A stretch of DNA of 64,000 bases from contig NZ_WTYP01000001.1 in NCBI RefSeq assembly GCF_009828095.1, positions 62,001 through 126,000 of the forward strand, written 5' to 3'. This DNA is from Pontixanthobacter luteolus (GTDB taxonomy: Bacteria; Pseudomonadota; Alphaproteobacteria; Sphingomonadales; Sphingomonadaceae). Below are positions 17,220-25,526 of this stretch, in pieces; position 1 is the first letter of the stretch, and every line of letters starts with the position of its first letter. The position numbers and the translations under genes were made by a program. The notes under the pieces are model-generated. The model was not told the origin of the DNA and did not search any database. It worked only from the letters and a program-made list of their open reading frames with translations.

Positions 17220-19673
17220 ATGAAGTTTTGTCACGCTTTGGCTTTCGGCGTCGCGCTGGGCGCCTTTTCGACCCCGGTTTTTGCGCAGGCTCAGGATGCC
17301 GCCTCGGATGAGGCTGCCAATGATGGCGGAGAAATTATCGTTACCGCTGTCGCCCGCGGCCAAAACCGGCTTGAAAGCTCGGTCTCGGTCAGCGCCGTAA
17401 GCGCGGAGCAGATCGCCGATCTTGCTCCGCCGTCATCGGCTGACCTTATCCGTCAGATCCCCGGCATTCGTGCCGAAGCATCGGGGGGTGAAGGCAATGC
17501 AAACATCGCCGTGCGCGGTATCCCGGTTTCAACCGGCGGTGCACGCTACCTCCAGCTCCAGGAAGACGGTCTGCCCGTCCTCGAGTTTGGTGACATTATC
17601 TTCGGCAACGCCGACAATTTCCTGCGCGCTGACCGCAACGTCGCGCGCGTCGAAGCGGTTCGCGGTGGTTCGGCATCGACTTTCGCATCCAATGCCCCGG
17701 GCGGTGTGGTCAACTTCATCTCTAAAACTGGCGCGCAAGAAGGGGGCGCGATCCAGGGAACAATTGGCGTCGATTTCGAGACCTACCGGGTCGATTTCGA
17801 TTACGGTAGCAGCCTTGGCGATGACCTCTATTTCCACGTCGGCGGTTTCTACCGCACTGGCGAAGGTCCGCGCGACATCGGCTATAACGGCTATGACGGC
17901 GGTCAGGTCAAAGCGAACCTCACGAAAGAATTCGACGGCGGCTATGTTCGTTTTCATGCCAAGTATTTGAACGATACGACGCCGACCATTCTGCCGCAGC
18001 CAGTGTTCGTTGGCGGGACCAATTCTGATCCCAGCTATACATCTATCGCCGGTTTCGACGCTCGCACGGACTCGCTTTACAGCCCGTTCATTACCACCAT
18101 CACGACACTTGATGGCGGCAACAATCCGACCACCTACAATTTCCGTGACGGTCTCTCGGTTAAATCGCAGGCATTTGGCGTGGAAGCAGAGATTGATGTT
18201 GGCTCTGGCTGGACGCTGACCAATCGTTTCCGTTACGCCAACAATTCGGGAAGCTTCGTTTCGCCGTTCCCGGCAAGCGTAGGTGCTGCTCAGGAAATCG
18301 CGGATGGTATCGGCGGTGCTGGTTCAAGCATCGTCCTTGCCACCGGACCGAACTCCGGCGACGTGGCAACCGCATCCACCATTGGCGGAAACGGCCTGCT
18401 GACCAACATCGTGAACTTCAATGTCCGGTTGAACAGCCTCGACAACATCACCAACGATTTCCGCATCAGCAAGGATTTCGACTTTGGCGGCGGTTCGGCA
18501 ACCTTCACCTCGGGCTTCTATCTGTCGCGCCAGGACGTTGACACTGACTGGCTTTGGACCTCGCATGTCCAGACAGTTCAGGGTGACGGACAGGCCGTGC
18601 TTGTCGACATCGTTGATGCAGGCGGAAACACGGTAACCCAGAATGGTGTGGTTGGCTTTGGTGCGAACTTCTTCGGCAATTGCTGCCGTCGTAATTACGA
18701 CGTGGCTTACAGCACCTATGCACCGTTTGCCTCGCTCGCACTCGAATTCGACCGTCTGACATTGGATGCCAGCATCCGATACGATTATGGCGATGCCAGC
18801 GGCACGGTCACCGGTGACGGGCCGGTTACCAGCTTCGATTTCGACAATGACGGCACCATCAGCACCCCGGAATCGCTAACCAGCGTTCTGCCACTGGGTA
18901 GCCCTGCTCCGGTCAATTATGACTTCGACTATTTCTCATGGTCGATCGGCGCGAACTACCTTGTGACTGATGATCTGGGCGTCTTTGCGCGTTACAGTCA
19001 GGGCGGTCGCCACACCGCTGACCGCAGCTTGCTCTCGCCAGCTGTTAGCACTGTCGATGGCGGTCTGCCGGGCGGAGACAATGGCGTGATCGCTGACGTC
19101 AACCAGCTTGAATTGGGCTTGAAGTATCAGGCGAACGGCCTGTCGCTCTACGCCACTGGCTTTTATGCCGAGACGAGCGAAACGAACGTCGAAATCGCTC
19201 CGCTGCTGCTGACCGACACCGACTACGAGGCCTTAGGCATTGAGCTTGAAGGCGCCTATTCGGTTGGTCCGTTCTCGCTTTCTGCAGGTGTAACATGGAC
19301 CGATTCCGAAATCGTCCGCTCGCTCAACGCTGGCGTGATCGGCAACACGCCGCGTCGTCAGGCGGACTTCGTCTATCAGGCAACTGCACAGTATGATGAC
19401 GGCTTCTTCAAAGCAGGCGCCAACATCATCGGCACTACCGACAGCTTCACGCAGGATAACAACCAGCTGGAACTGCCGGGCTATAGCCAGGTCAATGCCT
19501 TCCTGGCCATTCGCCCAATTGACCGTGTCGAGTTGGCGCTGAATGCAACCAACCTGTTCAATCAGTCTGGCTATACAGAAGCAGAAGAAGGGGCGATCCC
19601 GGGCAACAACCTTGTCCGCGCACGCTCGATTGCTGGGCGCACGATCGCAGCATCGATCCGCTTCGACTTCTGA
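17220..19673 (+). CDS. TonB-dependent outer-membrane receptor of the sucrose locus
   Basis: 817 residues. A signal peptide (MKFCHALAFGVALGAFSTPV, ending FAQA) is followed by a TonB box (EIIVTAV, about residues 38-44). Next come a plug domain (SADLIRQIPGIRAEASGG, VRGIPVSTGG, VEAVRGGSASTFASNAPGGVVNFISKTG) and a long beta-barrel ending in a C-terminal Phe (IAASIRFDF). It imports a sugar across the outer membrane using TonB energy. TAAGGAGA precedes the ATG. The gene heads the receptor-GH68-fructokinase arm and is preceded by the operator array. The ligand, sucrose or short fructans, is inferred from the neighbours. Confidence 0.92.
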   Translation: MKFCHALAFGVALGAFSTPVFAQAQDAASDEAANDGGEIIVTAVARGQNRLESSVSVSAVSAEQIADLAPPSSADLIRQIPGIRAEASGGEGNANIAVRGIPVSTGGARYLQLQEDGLPVLEFGDIIFGNADNFLRADRNVARVEAVRGGSASTFASNAPGGVVNFISKTGAQEGGAIQGTIGVDFETYRVDFDYGSSLGDDLYFHVGGFYRTGEGPRDIGYNGYDGGQVKANLTKEFDGGYVRFHAKYLNDTTPTILPQPVFVGGTNSDPSYTSIAGFDARTDSLYSPFITTITTLDGGNNPTTYNFRDGLSVKSQAFGVEAEIDVGSGWTLTNRFRYANNSGSFVSPFPASVGAAQEIADGIGGAGSSIVLATGPNSGDVATASTIGGNGLLTNIVNFNVRLNSLDNITNDFRISKDFDFGGGSATFTSGFYLSRQDVDTDWLWTSHVQTVQGDGQAVLVDIVDAGGNTVTQNGVVGFGANFFGNCCRRNYDVAYSTYAPFASLALEFDRLTLDASIRYDYGDASGTVTGDGPVTSFDFDNDGTISTPESLTSVLPLGSPAPVNYDFDYFSWSIGANYLVTDDLGVFARYSQGGRHTADRSLLSPAVSTVDGGLPGGDNGVIADVNQLELGLKYQANGLSLYATGFYAETSETNVEIAPLLLTDTDYEALGIELEGAYSVGPFSLSAGVTWTDSEIVRSLNAGVIGNTPRRQADFVYQATAQYDDGFFKAGANIIGTTDSFTQDNNQLELPGYSQVNAFLAIRPIDRVELALNATNLFNQSGYTEAEEGAIPGNNLVRARSIAGRTIAASIRFDF

Positions 19674-19690
19674 AGCAAAAGAGAGTTGGC

Positions 19691-19722
19691 GGCCGGTCGG
19701 GACAAAACTGTTTCGATCGGCC
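19691..19722. repeat. Stem-loop after the TonB receptor gene
   Basis: The arms GGCCGGTCG (19691-19699) and CGATCGGCC (19714-19722) pair over 9 bases with one G-U. The loop is 14 bases. It follows the receptor stop by 17 bases and lacks a T tract, so it may trim or stabilise the mRNA and lower expression of the two downstream genes. Confidence 0.4.
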
Positions 19723-19834
19723 AAAGACACTCAAGTAGTAATCAATCGCTGCTTCTCTACTTTGGCAAGGCGACAAGGCGGGCTGCGGGTCTTTCGACAA
19801 GTTGGCACGCTTTTGCAAAACGACGATGGGACCT

Positions 19835-20971
19835 ATGACTGCTATCGATGGTAAACTTGCGGATCTCAAACCCTCGGCAACGTGCTGGACACCTGATGTT
19901 CTCGCGGGTCTCGCGGAAGCCAAGTTCGATCAGGCAGCGATCATTGATGCCGCCGCTGCCAAGCCGATGTCGCCATCACTTGATGTCTGGGACGCTTGGC
20001 CTCTTGCCGATCCTCACGGAAATCCCGTGGCCTGGTGCGGCGGCGAGTTGTGGTTTGCGTTGACGGTGGAGAGAGCCGCAGACCCTGAACAACGTCATCA
20101 TCTCGCTCGGATCCATCATTTTCACCGGCTTGGCGATCAATTCAAACATATCGGCCTGACGTTGCCGGAAGAAATTTCGCCCGCCGCGCGCCAATGGTCC
20201 GGCTCGGCTCGGCTCGAAAACGGGGAAGTCACGCTGTTCTTTACCGCCACAGGGCACAAGGGCGATGCGACACTTTCCTATCACCAGCGCCTGTTTCTGA
20301 CGCGCGCGCCGATGCCTGCAGACGGTGAGTTTGGCGCATGGTCAGAGCCGGTGGAATTCGTTCAGGCCGATGGACATTTCTATCGCCCCGCCAACGAGAA
20401 CGAAGGTGAACCGGGCAAGATCAAGGCGTTTCGCGATCCCTCGCATTATCGTAGCCGCGAGGGTCAGGATTATGTCCTGTTTACCGGCTCATCGGGCACG
20501 CAGCCCAGTCTGCATGACGGTGTCATTGGCGCAGCGATTGCCGAGGGCGATGGTTACAGCTTGCTCCCTCCGCTGATCACCGCATCCGGCGTAAGTAACG
20601 AGCTCGAACGGCCTCATATCGTTGAGCATGGGGGGCGGATATATCTGTTCTGGTCCACCCAGCGTGGTGTGTTCGCGCCGGGCATCGTCGCCCCAACAGG
20701 ACTTTACGGAGCAGTCGCCGAATCGATCGATGGCCCGTGGACCTTTTTGAACGGACACGGACTGGTGATCGGCAATCCGATCGAACGGCCGACACAGGCA
20801 TATAGCTGGTGGGTCTTGCCCGATCTAAGCGTGACCAGCTTCGTCGACTATTGGGGACCAGAAGACGACACTCTGCCGGAAGCAGAAACGCGCAGGGCGC
20901 GCTTTGGTGGAACCTTCGCTCCATTCGTGCAGCTCGAACTTGATGGCGCGACGTCGCGAGTGGTCGGCTGA
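19835..20971 (+). CDS. GH68 family enzyme (levansucrase/invertase type), no signal peptide
   Basis: 378 residues from ATG 19835. The GH68 catalytic triad is visible: nucleophile Asp in LDVWDAWPL (about residue 53), transition-state Asp in FRDPSHYRSREG, and acid/base Glu in NELERPHIV. The later segment QAYSWWVLPDLSVTSFVDYWG matches Zymomonas-type levansucrase. It cleaves sucrose and transfers fructosyl to water or fructan. There is no export signal, and the gene lies between a sugar receptor and a fructokinase, so it probably acts as a cytosolic invertase. Earlier starts at 19826 (ATG) and 19802 (TTG) are possible. Confidence 0.88.
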   Translation: MTAIDGKLADLKPSATCWTPDVLAGLAEAKFDQAAIIDAAAAKPMSPSLDVWDAWPLADPHGNPVAWCGGELWFALTVERAADPEQRHHLARIHHFHRLGDQFKHIGLTLPEEISPAARQWSGSARLENGEVTLFFTATGHKGDATLSYHQRLFLTRAPMPADGEFGAWSEPVEFVQADGHFYRPANENEGEPGKIKAFRDPSHYRSREGQDYVLFTGSSGTQPSLHDGVIGAAIAEGDGYSLLPPLITASGVSNELERPHIVEHGGRIYLFWSTQRGVFAPGIVAPTGLYGAVAESIDGPWTFLNGHGLVIGNPIERPTQAYSWWVLPDLSVTSFVDYWGPEDDTLPEAETRRARFGGTFAPFVQLELDGATSRVVG

Positions 20972-20973
20972 GA

Positions 20974-21852
20974 ATGGACCTTGCGGGAAAAACGGGCCTG
21001 ATCGGCGGTATCGAGGCTGGCGGAACCAAGTTCGTGCTTGCTGTCGGTCATTCACCGACCGAGATCATAGCGCGGCACGAAATTCCCACCGACTCTCCCG
21101 CAAATACGCTGGGGCAGGCAGCGGCATGGCTTGAAAGTCATGGCCAAATAGACGCGATCGGCATTGCCAGTTTCGGACCTGTCGAACTGGACCGATCATC
21201 GCCACGCTGGGGACACATCACCAACACGCCCAAACCAGGCTGGGCGAATTGCGATATCGCCGGATTTTTTGCCGAGCGATTTGGAGTGCCGATTGGCTTC
21301 GACACTGACGTAAACGGCGCGGCACTTGCCGAACATCAGCATGGTGCCGGCCGGGATGCCTCGTCACTTGCCTACATCACGGTGGGCACCGGTATTGGCG
21401 GAGGCCTGATACTGGGCGGCAAGCCGGTTCATGGGGCCGCGCATCCGGAGATGGGGCACATTTACCCGCGCCGTCACTCGCACGATATGAATTTCGAAGG
21501 GACATGCCCTCATCACCGCGATTGCCTCGAAGGGTTGGCTAGTGGTCCGGCTATCAAGGCGCGTTGGGGAGCGTCGCTATCCGAGCTGCCGTCTGATCAC
21601 ATCGCGCATGAGATCATTGCTGACTATTTGGCTCAGATTGCCCATTCGCTGATTGCTATGACTGCGGCGGAAGCCATCGTCATGGGGGGTGGCGTCATGA
21701 AGACGCCTCGTTTGCTCGACCGCGTTAGGAAAAGAGCAGCGGAACTGAGCGCAGCGTATTTTCCTGGGCAAGCTAAACACAAGATCGTTGCGCCGGGCTT
21801 GGGTGACCAGGCGGGTATTACCGGGGCGATGCTGCTCGCGCCATCGGTATGA
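20974..21852 (+). CDS. ROK family fructokinase
   Basis: 292 residues. The N-terminal phosphate-binding loop is GGIEAGGTKFVLAVG. The catalytic region includes GFDTDVNGAALAEHQHGAG (catalytic Asp) and ITVGTGIGGGLILGG. A zinc-binding ROK signature CPHHRDCLEGLASGPAIKAR follows. The compact form with PEMGHIYPRR matches proteobacterial fructokinases. It phosphorylates fructose freed by the GH68 enzyme. It starts 2 bases after the GH68 stop and is certainly cotranscribed. Glucose released by the same cleavage would need a glucokinase elsewhere. Confidence 0.88.
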   Translation: MDLAGKTGLIGGIEAGGTKFVLAVGHSPTEIIARHEIPTDSPANTLGQAAAWLESHGQIDAIGIASFGPVELDRSSPRWGHITNTPKPGWANCDIAGFFAERFGVPIGFDTDVNGAALAEHQHGAGRDASSLAYITVGTGIGGGLILGGKPVHGAAHPEMGHIYPRRHSHDMNFEGTCPHHRDCLEGLASGPAIKARWGASLSELPSDHIAHEIIADYLAQIAHSLIAMTAAEAIVMGGGVMKTPRLLDRVRKRAAELSAAYFPGQAKHKIVAPGLGDQAGITGAMLLAPSV

Positions 21853-22210
21853 GGTCAGCTTTTGGGCTGATGCTGCCCCTTATTCGTTGACCGCCATCGG
21901 GGCGCAAATTGACAAGTCGCCGCGCCCAATCGCCGCGCAACATACACATACGAGTTCCCAGTGGCACCGGTGACAAGCGACAGCTAGCAAGCTAGTCAGG
22001 TCGCGCTGCAGCGGGCGCAAACGTCCCTCACAACCCCGTGTTTTTTTCACAGAAGCGCGGGTAAGTGGAGGGCGGATGGCGGCTTTTTCGTTTCTCGGGT
22101 TTTAAAAAACAAAGTAAGTTCAGTTGTTTACTTGACCTATTGGTCTCCCTCCACCGTTCCAGCCCACTTTCCGGGCTTGCGGTGGCGGCAACAGATACAG
22201 GGAGGCTTCA
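21853..22210. other. 358-base intergenic region, no gene seen
   Basis: No convincing reading frame is present. The left part may hold a weak stem (CTAGC/GCTAG near 21985-21997). The right part is A/T-rich. It has an inverted repeat AAGTAA (22112-22117)/TTACTT (22128-22133) directly before TTGACC, a plausible promoter or regulator site for the YeiH-type gene at 22211. No transposon or att remnant was seen. Confidence 0.4.
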
Positions 22211-23284
22211 TTGACACAGGACCGGCGTGAAGCTTTCTGGATGGCTGATCTCTACGGAGAGATGCAGCTGGCCGAGCACACGCAGCGGCCCAGCCTGCTT
22301 GGCTACATCCCCGGTCTTGCGCTGGTCGGCGTGGCTGCACTCGCTTCGCTTTGGCTGAGTGATCAATATGGCGCGCCATCGGTCCTGATGGGGCTGTTGA
22401 TCGGTTTTGCTCTCAATTTCACCAATGCGGACCGCAGGCTGGCACCGGGGCTGGATCTGTCGTCGCAGACCTTGCTGCGGATCGGCATCGTTCTGATCGG
22501 GATGCGGATCAGCTTTGCCGAAATTGCCGCACTTGGCATTGTCCCGTTCCTGTCACTCGTGGGCATCATGGCAGCGGTAATCGCCGCGGGGGTGATTGCT
22601 GCAAAACTTCTCAAGCTGGATCTGCTGTTCGGACTGCTTGCGGGCGGGGCGACGGCAATTTGCGGGGCCTCCGCCGCGCTTGCACTGTGGAGCATCATCG
22701 GAGAGCGGCGCATTAGCCAGGAGCGGTTTACGATTGTCCTGCTTGGCACGACGCTGGCGAGTGCATTTGCCCTGACATTCTATCCGGCTCTCGCAGCGAT
22801 GCTGTCGCTGAACGACACGCAGGCGGGTTTCCTGACCGGGGCGTCGATCCACGACGTCGCCCAGGCGCTGGCCGGCGGGTTCGCGTTTTCGGAACAGGCG
22901 GGCGAAGTGGCGACCGTGGTCAAACTATCGCGCGTGGCCTTGCTGGTGCCGATCCTGGTGCTGGTATCATTGGCGCTGCAGCGCTTCTCGCCCGGCGGCG
23001 AAGAGGCTGGAGGGCGCAAGTTCAGTATCAAACAGGGGCTGCCATGGTTCATTCTTGGCTTCATTGCGCTGGTTGCGGTGAACAGCCTGATGCCAATCCC
23101 GCAGCCGGTGGTAGATTTCGGGTCTAGAACCGCAAGCACCCTGTTGCTGTTCGCCGTAATCGCAGCGGCCATCAAGTCGGATCTGTCGGGCATGCTCTCG
23201 CATGGCTTGCGCAGTTTTGGGCCGGTCATTATTACGACGCTGACCGCGTTTGGCCTGTCCCTGCTGACGGTTCAATTCCTTTAA
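22211..23284 (+). CDS. YeiH/UPF0324 family putative sulfate exporter
   Basis: 357 residues with about ten hydrophobic segments. Family blocks are GLALNF-like LLIGFALNFTNADRRLAPGLDLSSQTLLRIGIVLIGMRI, GGATAICGASAALAL and LTGASIHDVAQALAGGFAFSEQAG. The family is called putative sulfate exporter from work on sulfite/taurine metabolism; direct transport data are thin. A TTG at 22211 preceded by AGGGAGG is the best start; the first in-frame ATG (22241) has no binding site. It stands alone on the plus strand with a small DUF6356 gene following 13 bases later. Confidence 0.85.
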   Translation: MTQDRREAFWMADLYGEMQLAEHTQRPSLLGYIPGLALVGVAALASLWLSDQYGAPSVLMGLLIGFALNFTNADRRLAPGLDLSSQTLLRIGIVLIGMRISFAEIAALGIVPFLSLVGIMAAVIAAGVIAAKLLKLDLLFGLLAGGATAICGASAALALWSIIGERRISQERFTIVLLGTTLASAFALTFYPALAAMLSLNDTQAGFLTGASIHDVAQALAGGFAFSEQAGEVATVVKLSRVALLVPILVLVSLALQRFSPGGEEAGGRKFSIKQGLPWFILGFIALVAVNSLMPIPQPVVDFGSRTASTLLLFAVIAAAIKSDLSGMLSHGLRSFGPVIITTLTAFGLSLLTVQFL

Positions 23285-23297
23285 TGCCGGAGTGCAC

Positions 23298-23546
23298 ATG
23301 AATATCTTCACAGACCATCCGCGTTCAGTCGGCGAAAGCTATGGCGAGCACTTCGTTGCTGCGACCAGCTTCGGTTTGCCGATGATCACTGCCGGTCTGG
23401 CATGTGTGCTGCACGGCTTCTTCCCGTTCCTGTTCGAAAAGACAGGCAGCAATCTGGTGCGCAAACTGTATGACCGTATGGTCCTGAACAGGAAGAAGAT
23501 GGTTCAGGAAACCAGCGACGGGCAGCAAATGGACTGGTGTATCTAG
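23298..23546 (+). CDS. DUF6356 family small protein
   Basis: 82 residues from ATG 23298 with GGAG 6 bases upstream. The sequence opens MNIFTDHPRSVGESYGEHF, characteristic of the DUF6356 family found in sphingomonads. It has one hydrophobic stretch (MITAGLACVLHGFFPFLF), then a basic tail (LVRKLYDRMVLNRKKM). It is sometimes annotated as a capsule-biosynthesis protein, but no experimental function is known to me. It follows the YeiH-type gene closely and is probably cotranscribed. Confidence 0.75.
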   Translation: MNIFTDHPRSVGESYGEHFVAATSFGLPMITAGLACVLHGFFPFLFEKTGSNLVRKLYDRMVLNRKKMVQETSDGQQMDWCI

Positions 23547-23562
23547 CGAAAGCGCGGTCGGC

Positions 23563-24624
23563 TCAGCCCAGGGTCTCCATGTCGATGACGAAGCGGTATT
23601 TCACGTCGCTTTCTTCCATCCGGTCGTAAGCTTCGTTGACTTCATCCATCCGGATCATCTCGATTTCCGGAGTGATGCCTTTCTCGGCACAGAAATCGAG
23701 CATTTCCTGCGTTTCCTCGATCCCGCCGATTCCGCTTCCGGTCAGGATCTTGCGGCCCAGCAGCAGGCCGGTGTGAAGTTCGGGCATCATGTCGATCATC
23801 CCCACCAGCACCTGCGCCCCGTCGACTTTCAGCAGGTGCAGATACGGCGCGACATTGTGGCGCACGGGGATGGTGTTGAGGACCATGTCGAAATAGCCTG
23901 ACTTCGCCTTCATCGCGTCTTTATCGGTCGTGATCAGGAAGTCGTGAGCGCCCAGTGCTGCGGCGTCTTCGCGTTTGCTTTCGGTGCGGCTGAGAACGGT
24001 CACCTCGGCACCCATCGCTGCGGCGAATTTCACGCCCATATGGCCAAGCCCGCCAAGCCCGGCGACAGCAACCTTGCTGCCCGGCCCGACTTTCCAGTTC
24101 CTGAGCGGTGAGTATGTGGTGATCCCTGCGCACAGCAGGGGTGCGGCATCGGCCATGTCCAGCGCGGCTGGAACTTTCAGGACGAATTCGTCGCGGCAAA
24201 CGATTCGGTTGGAATAGCCGCCTTGCGTTTTGCTGCCATCATGCCGGTCGGTCCCGCCATAGGTGCCGACCATGCCGTTCTTGCAATATTGTTCGAGGCC
24301 TTGCTTGCAATGATCGCACTGCTTGCAGCTATCGACCATGCAGCCGATGGCCACGCGGTCGCCAACCTGATGGCGGGTAACTGCCTCGCCAACTGCGGCA
24401 ACCGTGCCGGTAATTTCATGGCCCGGCACGATGGGATAGGTTGTGCGGCCCCAGTCATTGCGGGCAGTGTGCAGGTCTGAATGGCAGATGCCGCAATGCG
24501 TAATGTCGATCAGCACGTCGTCATCACGCAGCCCGCGCCGAGTAAAATCGAAAGGTGCCATGCCGCTATCGGGCGATGTCGCAGCATATCCGGTAACGGG
24601 ATATTCGTTGGTAGCCTGGGTCAT
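23563..24624 (-). CDS. Zinc-dependent alcohol dehydrogenase (CAD/YahK type)
   Basis: 353 residues from ATG 24624. The catalytic zinc ligands are in THCGICHSDLHTARNDW and VPGHEITG. The structural zinc cysteines are in CKQCDHCKQGLEQYC, and the NADP-binding motif is VAGLGGLGHMGVKFAAAMGA. The sequence is closest in pattern to cinnamyl-alcohol dehydrogenase-like broad-range aldehyde reductases such as YahK, which mainly reduce aldehydes with NADPH. It starts 13 bases after the SDR gene stop, so the two are probably cotranscribed. An upstream ATG (24687) would overlap that gene and is rejected. Confidence 0.88.
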   Translation of the reverse strand: MTQATNEYPVTGYAATSPDSGMAPFDFTRRGLRDDDVLIDITHCGICHSDLHTARNDWGRTTYPIVPGHEITGTVAAVGEAVTRHQVGDRVAIGCMVDSCKQCDHCKQGLEQYCKNGMVGTYGGTDRHDGSKTQGGYSNRIVCRDEFVLKVPAALDMADAAPLLCAGITTYSPLRNWKVGPGSKVAVAGLGGLGHMGVKFAAAMGAEVTVLSRTESKREDAAALGAHDFLITTDKDAMKAKSGYFDMVLNTIPVRHNVAPYLHLLKVDGAQVLVGMIDMMPELHTGLLLGRKILTGSGIGGIEETQEMLDFCAEKGITPEIEMIRMDEVNEAYDRMEESDVKYRFVIDMETLG

Positions 24625-24637
24625 TGCATAGGGTCCT

Positions 24638-25432
24638 TTAACGCGGCGGCATCCGGATCGCCCCGTCGAGACGGAACTGATGGCCATTAATGTAGCTGTT
24701 GCTGGCGATTTGCACGATCAGGCTGGCAAATTCCTCTGGATGACCGAGCCGTTTCGGAAACGGGACGCTGGCATTCAGTTGATCCCACATTTGCGGGTTG
24801 CGATCCTTCATGCCCAGCATCAGCGGTGTGGCAAAGATCCCGGGCATGACCGAGTTTACGCGAATTCCCATATCCATCAGGTCACGCGCCATCGGCAGCA
24901 CAAGCCCGTTCACACCGGCTTTGCAGGAGCCGTAAATTACCTGACCGATCTGCCCGTCTTGCGCGGCGACGGAGGCTGTCAGCGTGATCGATCCACGCTC
25001 GCCATCTTCGTTCACGGCCTCTGAATTGGCCATGCCGAGGGCAGAAAGCGAAGCGACACGGTAGCTGGCAATAAGTATGCCCTGCGCGCCGAATTCATAT
25101 TCTTCGGTTGGCAGACGCTTGTATCCGCCTTTCTCCTTGTCCCAGCCCAGCGTCTTCCCGCGCTTGCTGGCCATGGCGCAGTGCACGGTGACGCGTTCCT
25201 GGCCATTGGCGGCCCGTGCTGCAGCGAAACCATCGACAACCGATTGTTCGTCCATGATATCGACATGGTGGAAAGTCCCGCCGATTTCCGCAGCGTATTT
25301 TTCCCCGTCCTCGTCATTGATGTCGAATATTGCGACTTTCAGGCCCTGCGCGGCGAGCGCTTTTGCGCTTGCATGGCCAAGGCCCGATGCCCCGCCGGTG
25401 ACCACTGCGGCCATTCCGCTTTCGAGTTTCAT
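24638..25432 (-). CDS. Short-chain dehydrogenase, HSD10-like
   Basis: 264 residues from ATG 25432, with GGGAGAG upstream. The cofactor motif TGGASGLGHASAKALAAQG and the Asp that selects NAD (IFDIND) are present. The catalytic Ser lies in LTASVAAQDGQ and the Tyr-Lys pair in IYGSCKAG. The arrangement resembles type II 3-hydroxyacyl-CoA dehydrogenase (HSD17B10-like), which would suit branched-chain acyl-CoA breakdown, but other alcohol substrates are equally open. It is the first gene of a pair with the zinc alcohol dehydrogenase. Confidence 0.82.
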   Translation of the reverse strand: MKLESGMAAVVTGGASGLGHASAKALAAQGLKVAIFDINDEDGEKYAAEIGGTFHHVDIMDEQSVVDGFAAARAANGQERVTVHCAMASKRGKTLGWDKEKGGYKRLPTEEYEFGAQGILIASYRVASLSALGMANSEAVNEDGERGSITLTASVAAQDGQIGQVIYGSCKAGVNGLVLPMARDLMDMGIRVNSVMPGIFATPLMLGMKDRNPQMWDQLNASVPFPKRLGHPEEFASLIVQIASNSYINGHQFRLDGAIRMPPR

Positions 25433-25491
25433 TGCATCACTCTCCCTCGATGTTCTTATCTTTGCACCTGTCATGGGGGATTCATGGTGCT

Positions 25492-25505
25492 ATCGCAATT
25501 GCGAT
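25492..25505. promoter_or_regulatory. 14-bp perfect palindrome before phoX-like gene
   Basis: ATCGCAATTGCGAT is its own reverse complement. It lies 22 bases before the PhoX-type start codon, between that gene and the divergent SDR gene. It could be an operator. It does not look like a PHO box, and chance is possible. Confidence 0.3.
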
Positions 25506-25526
25506 TCAGATTCCGGGAGAGACTCG

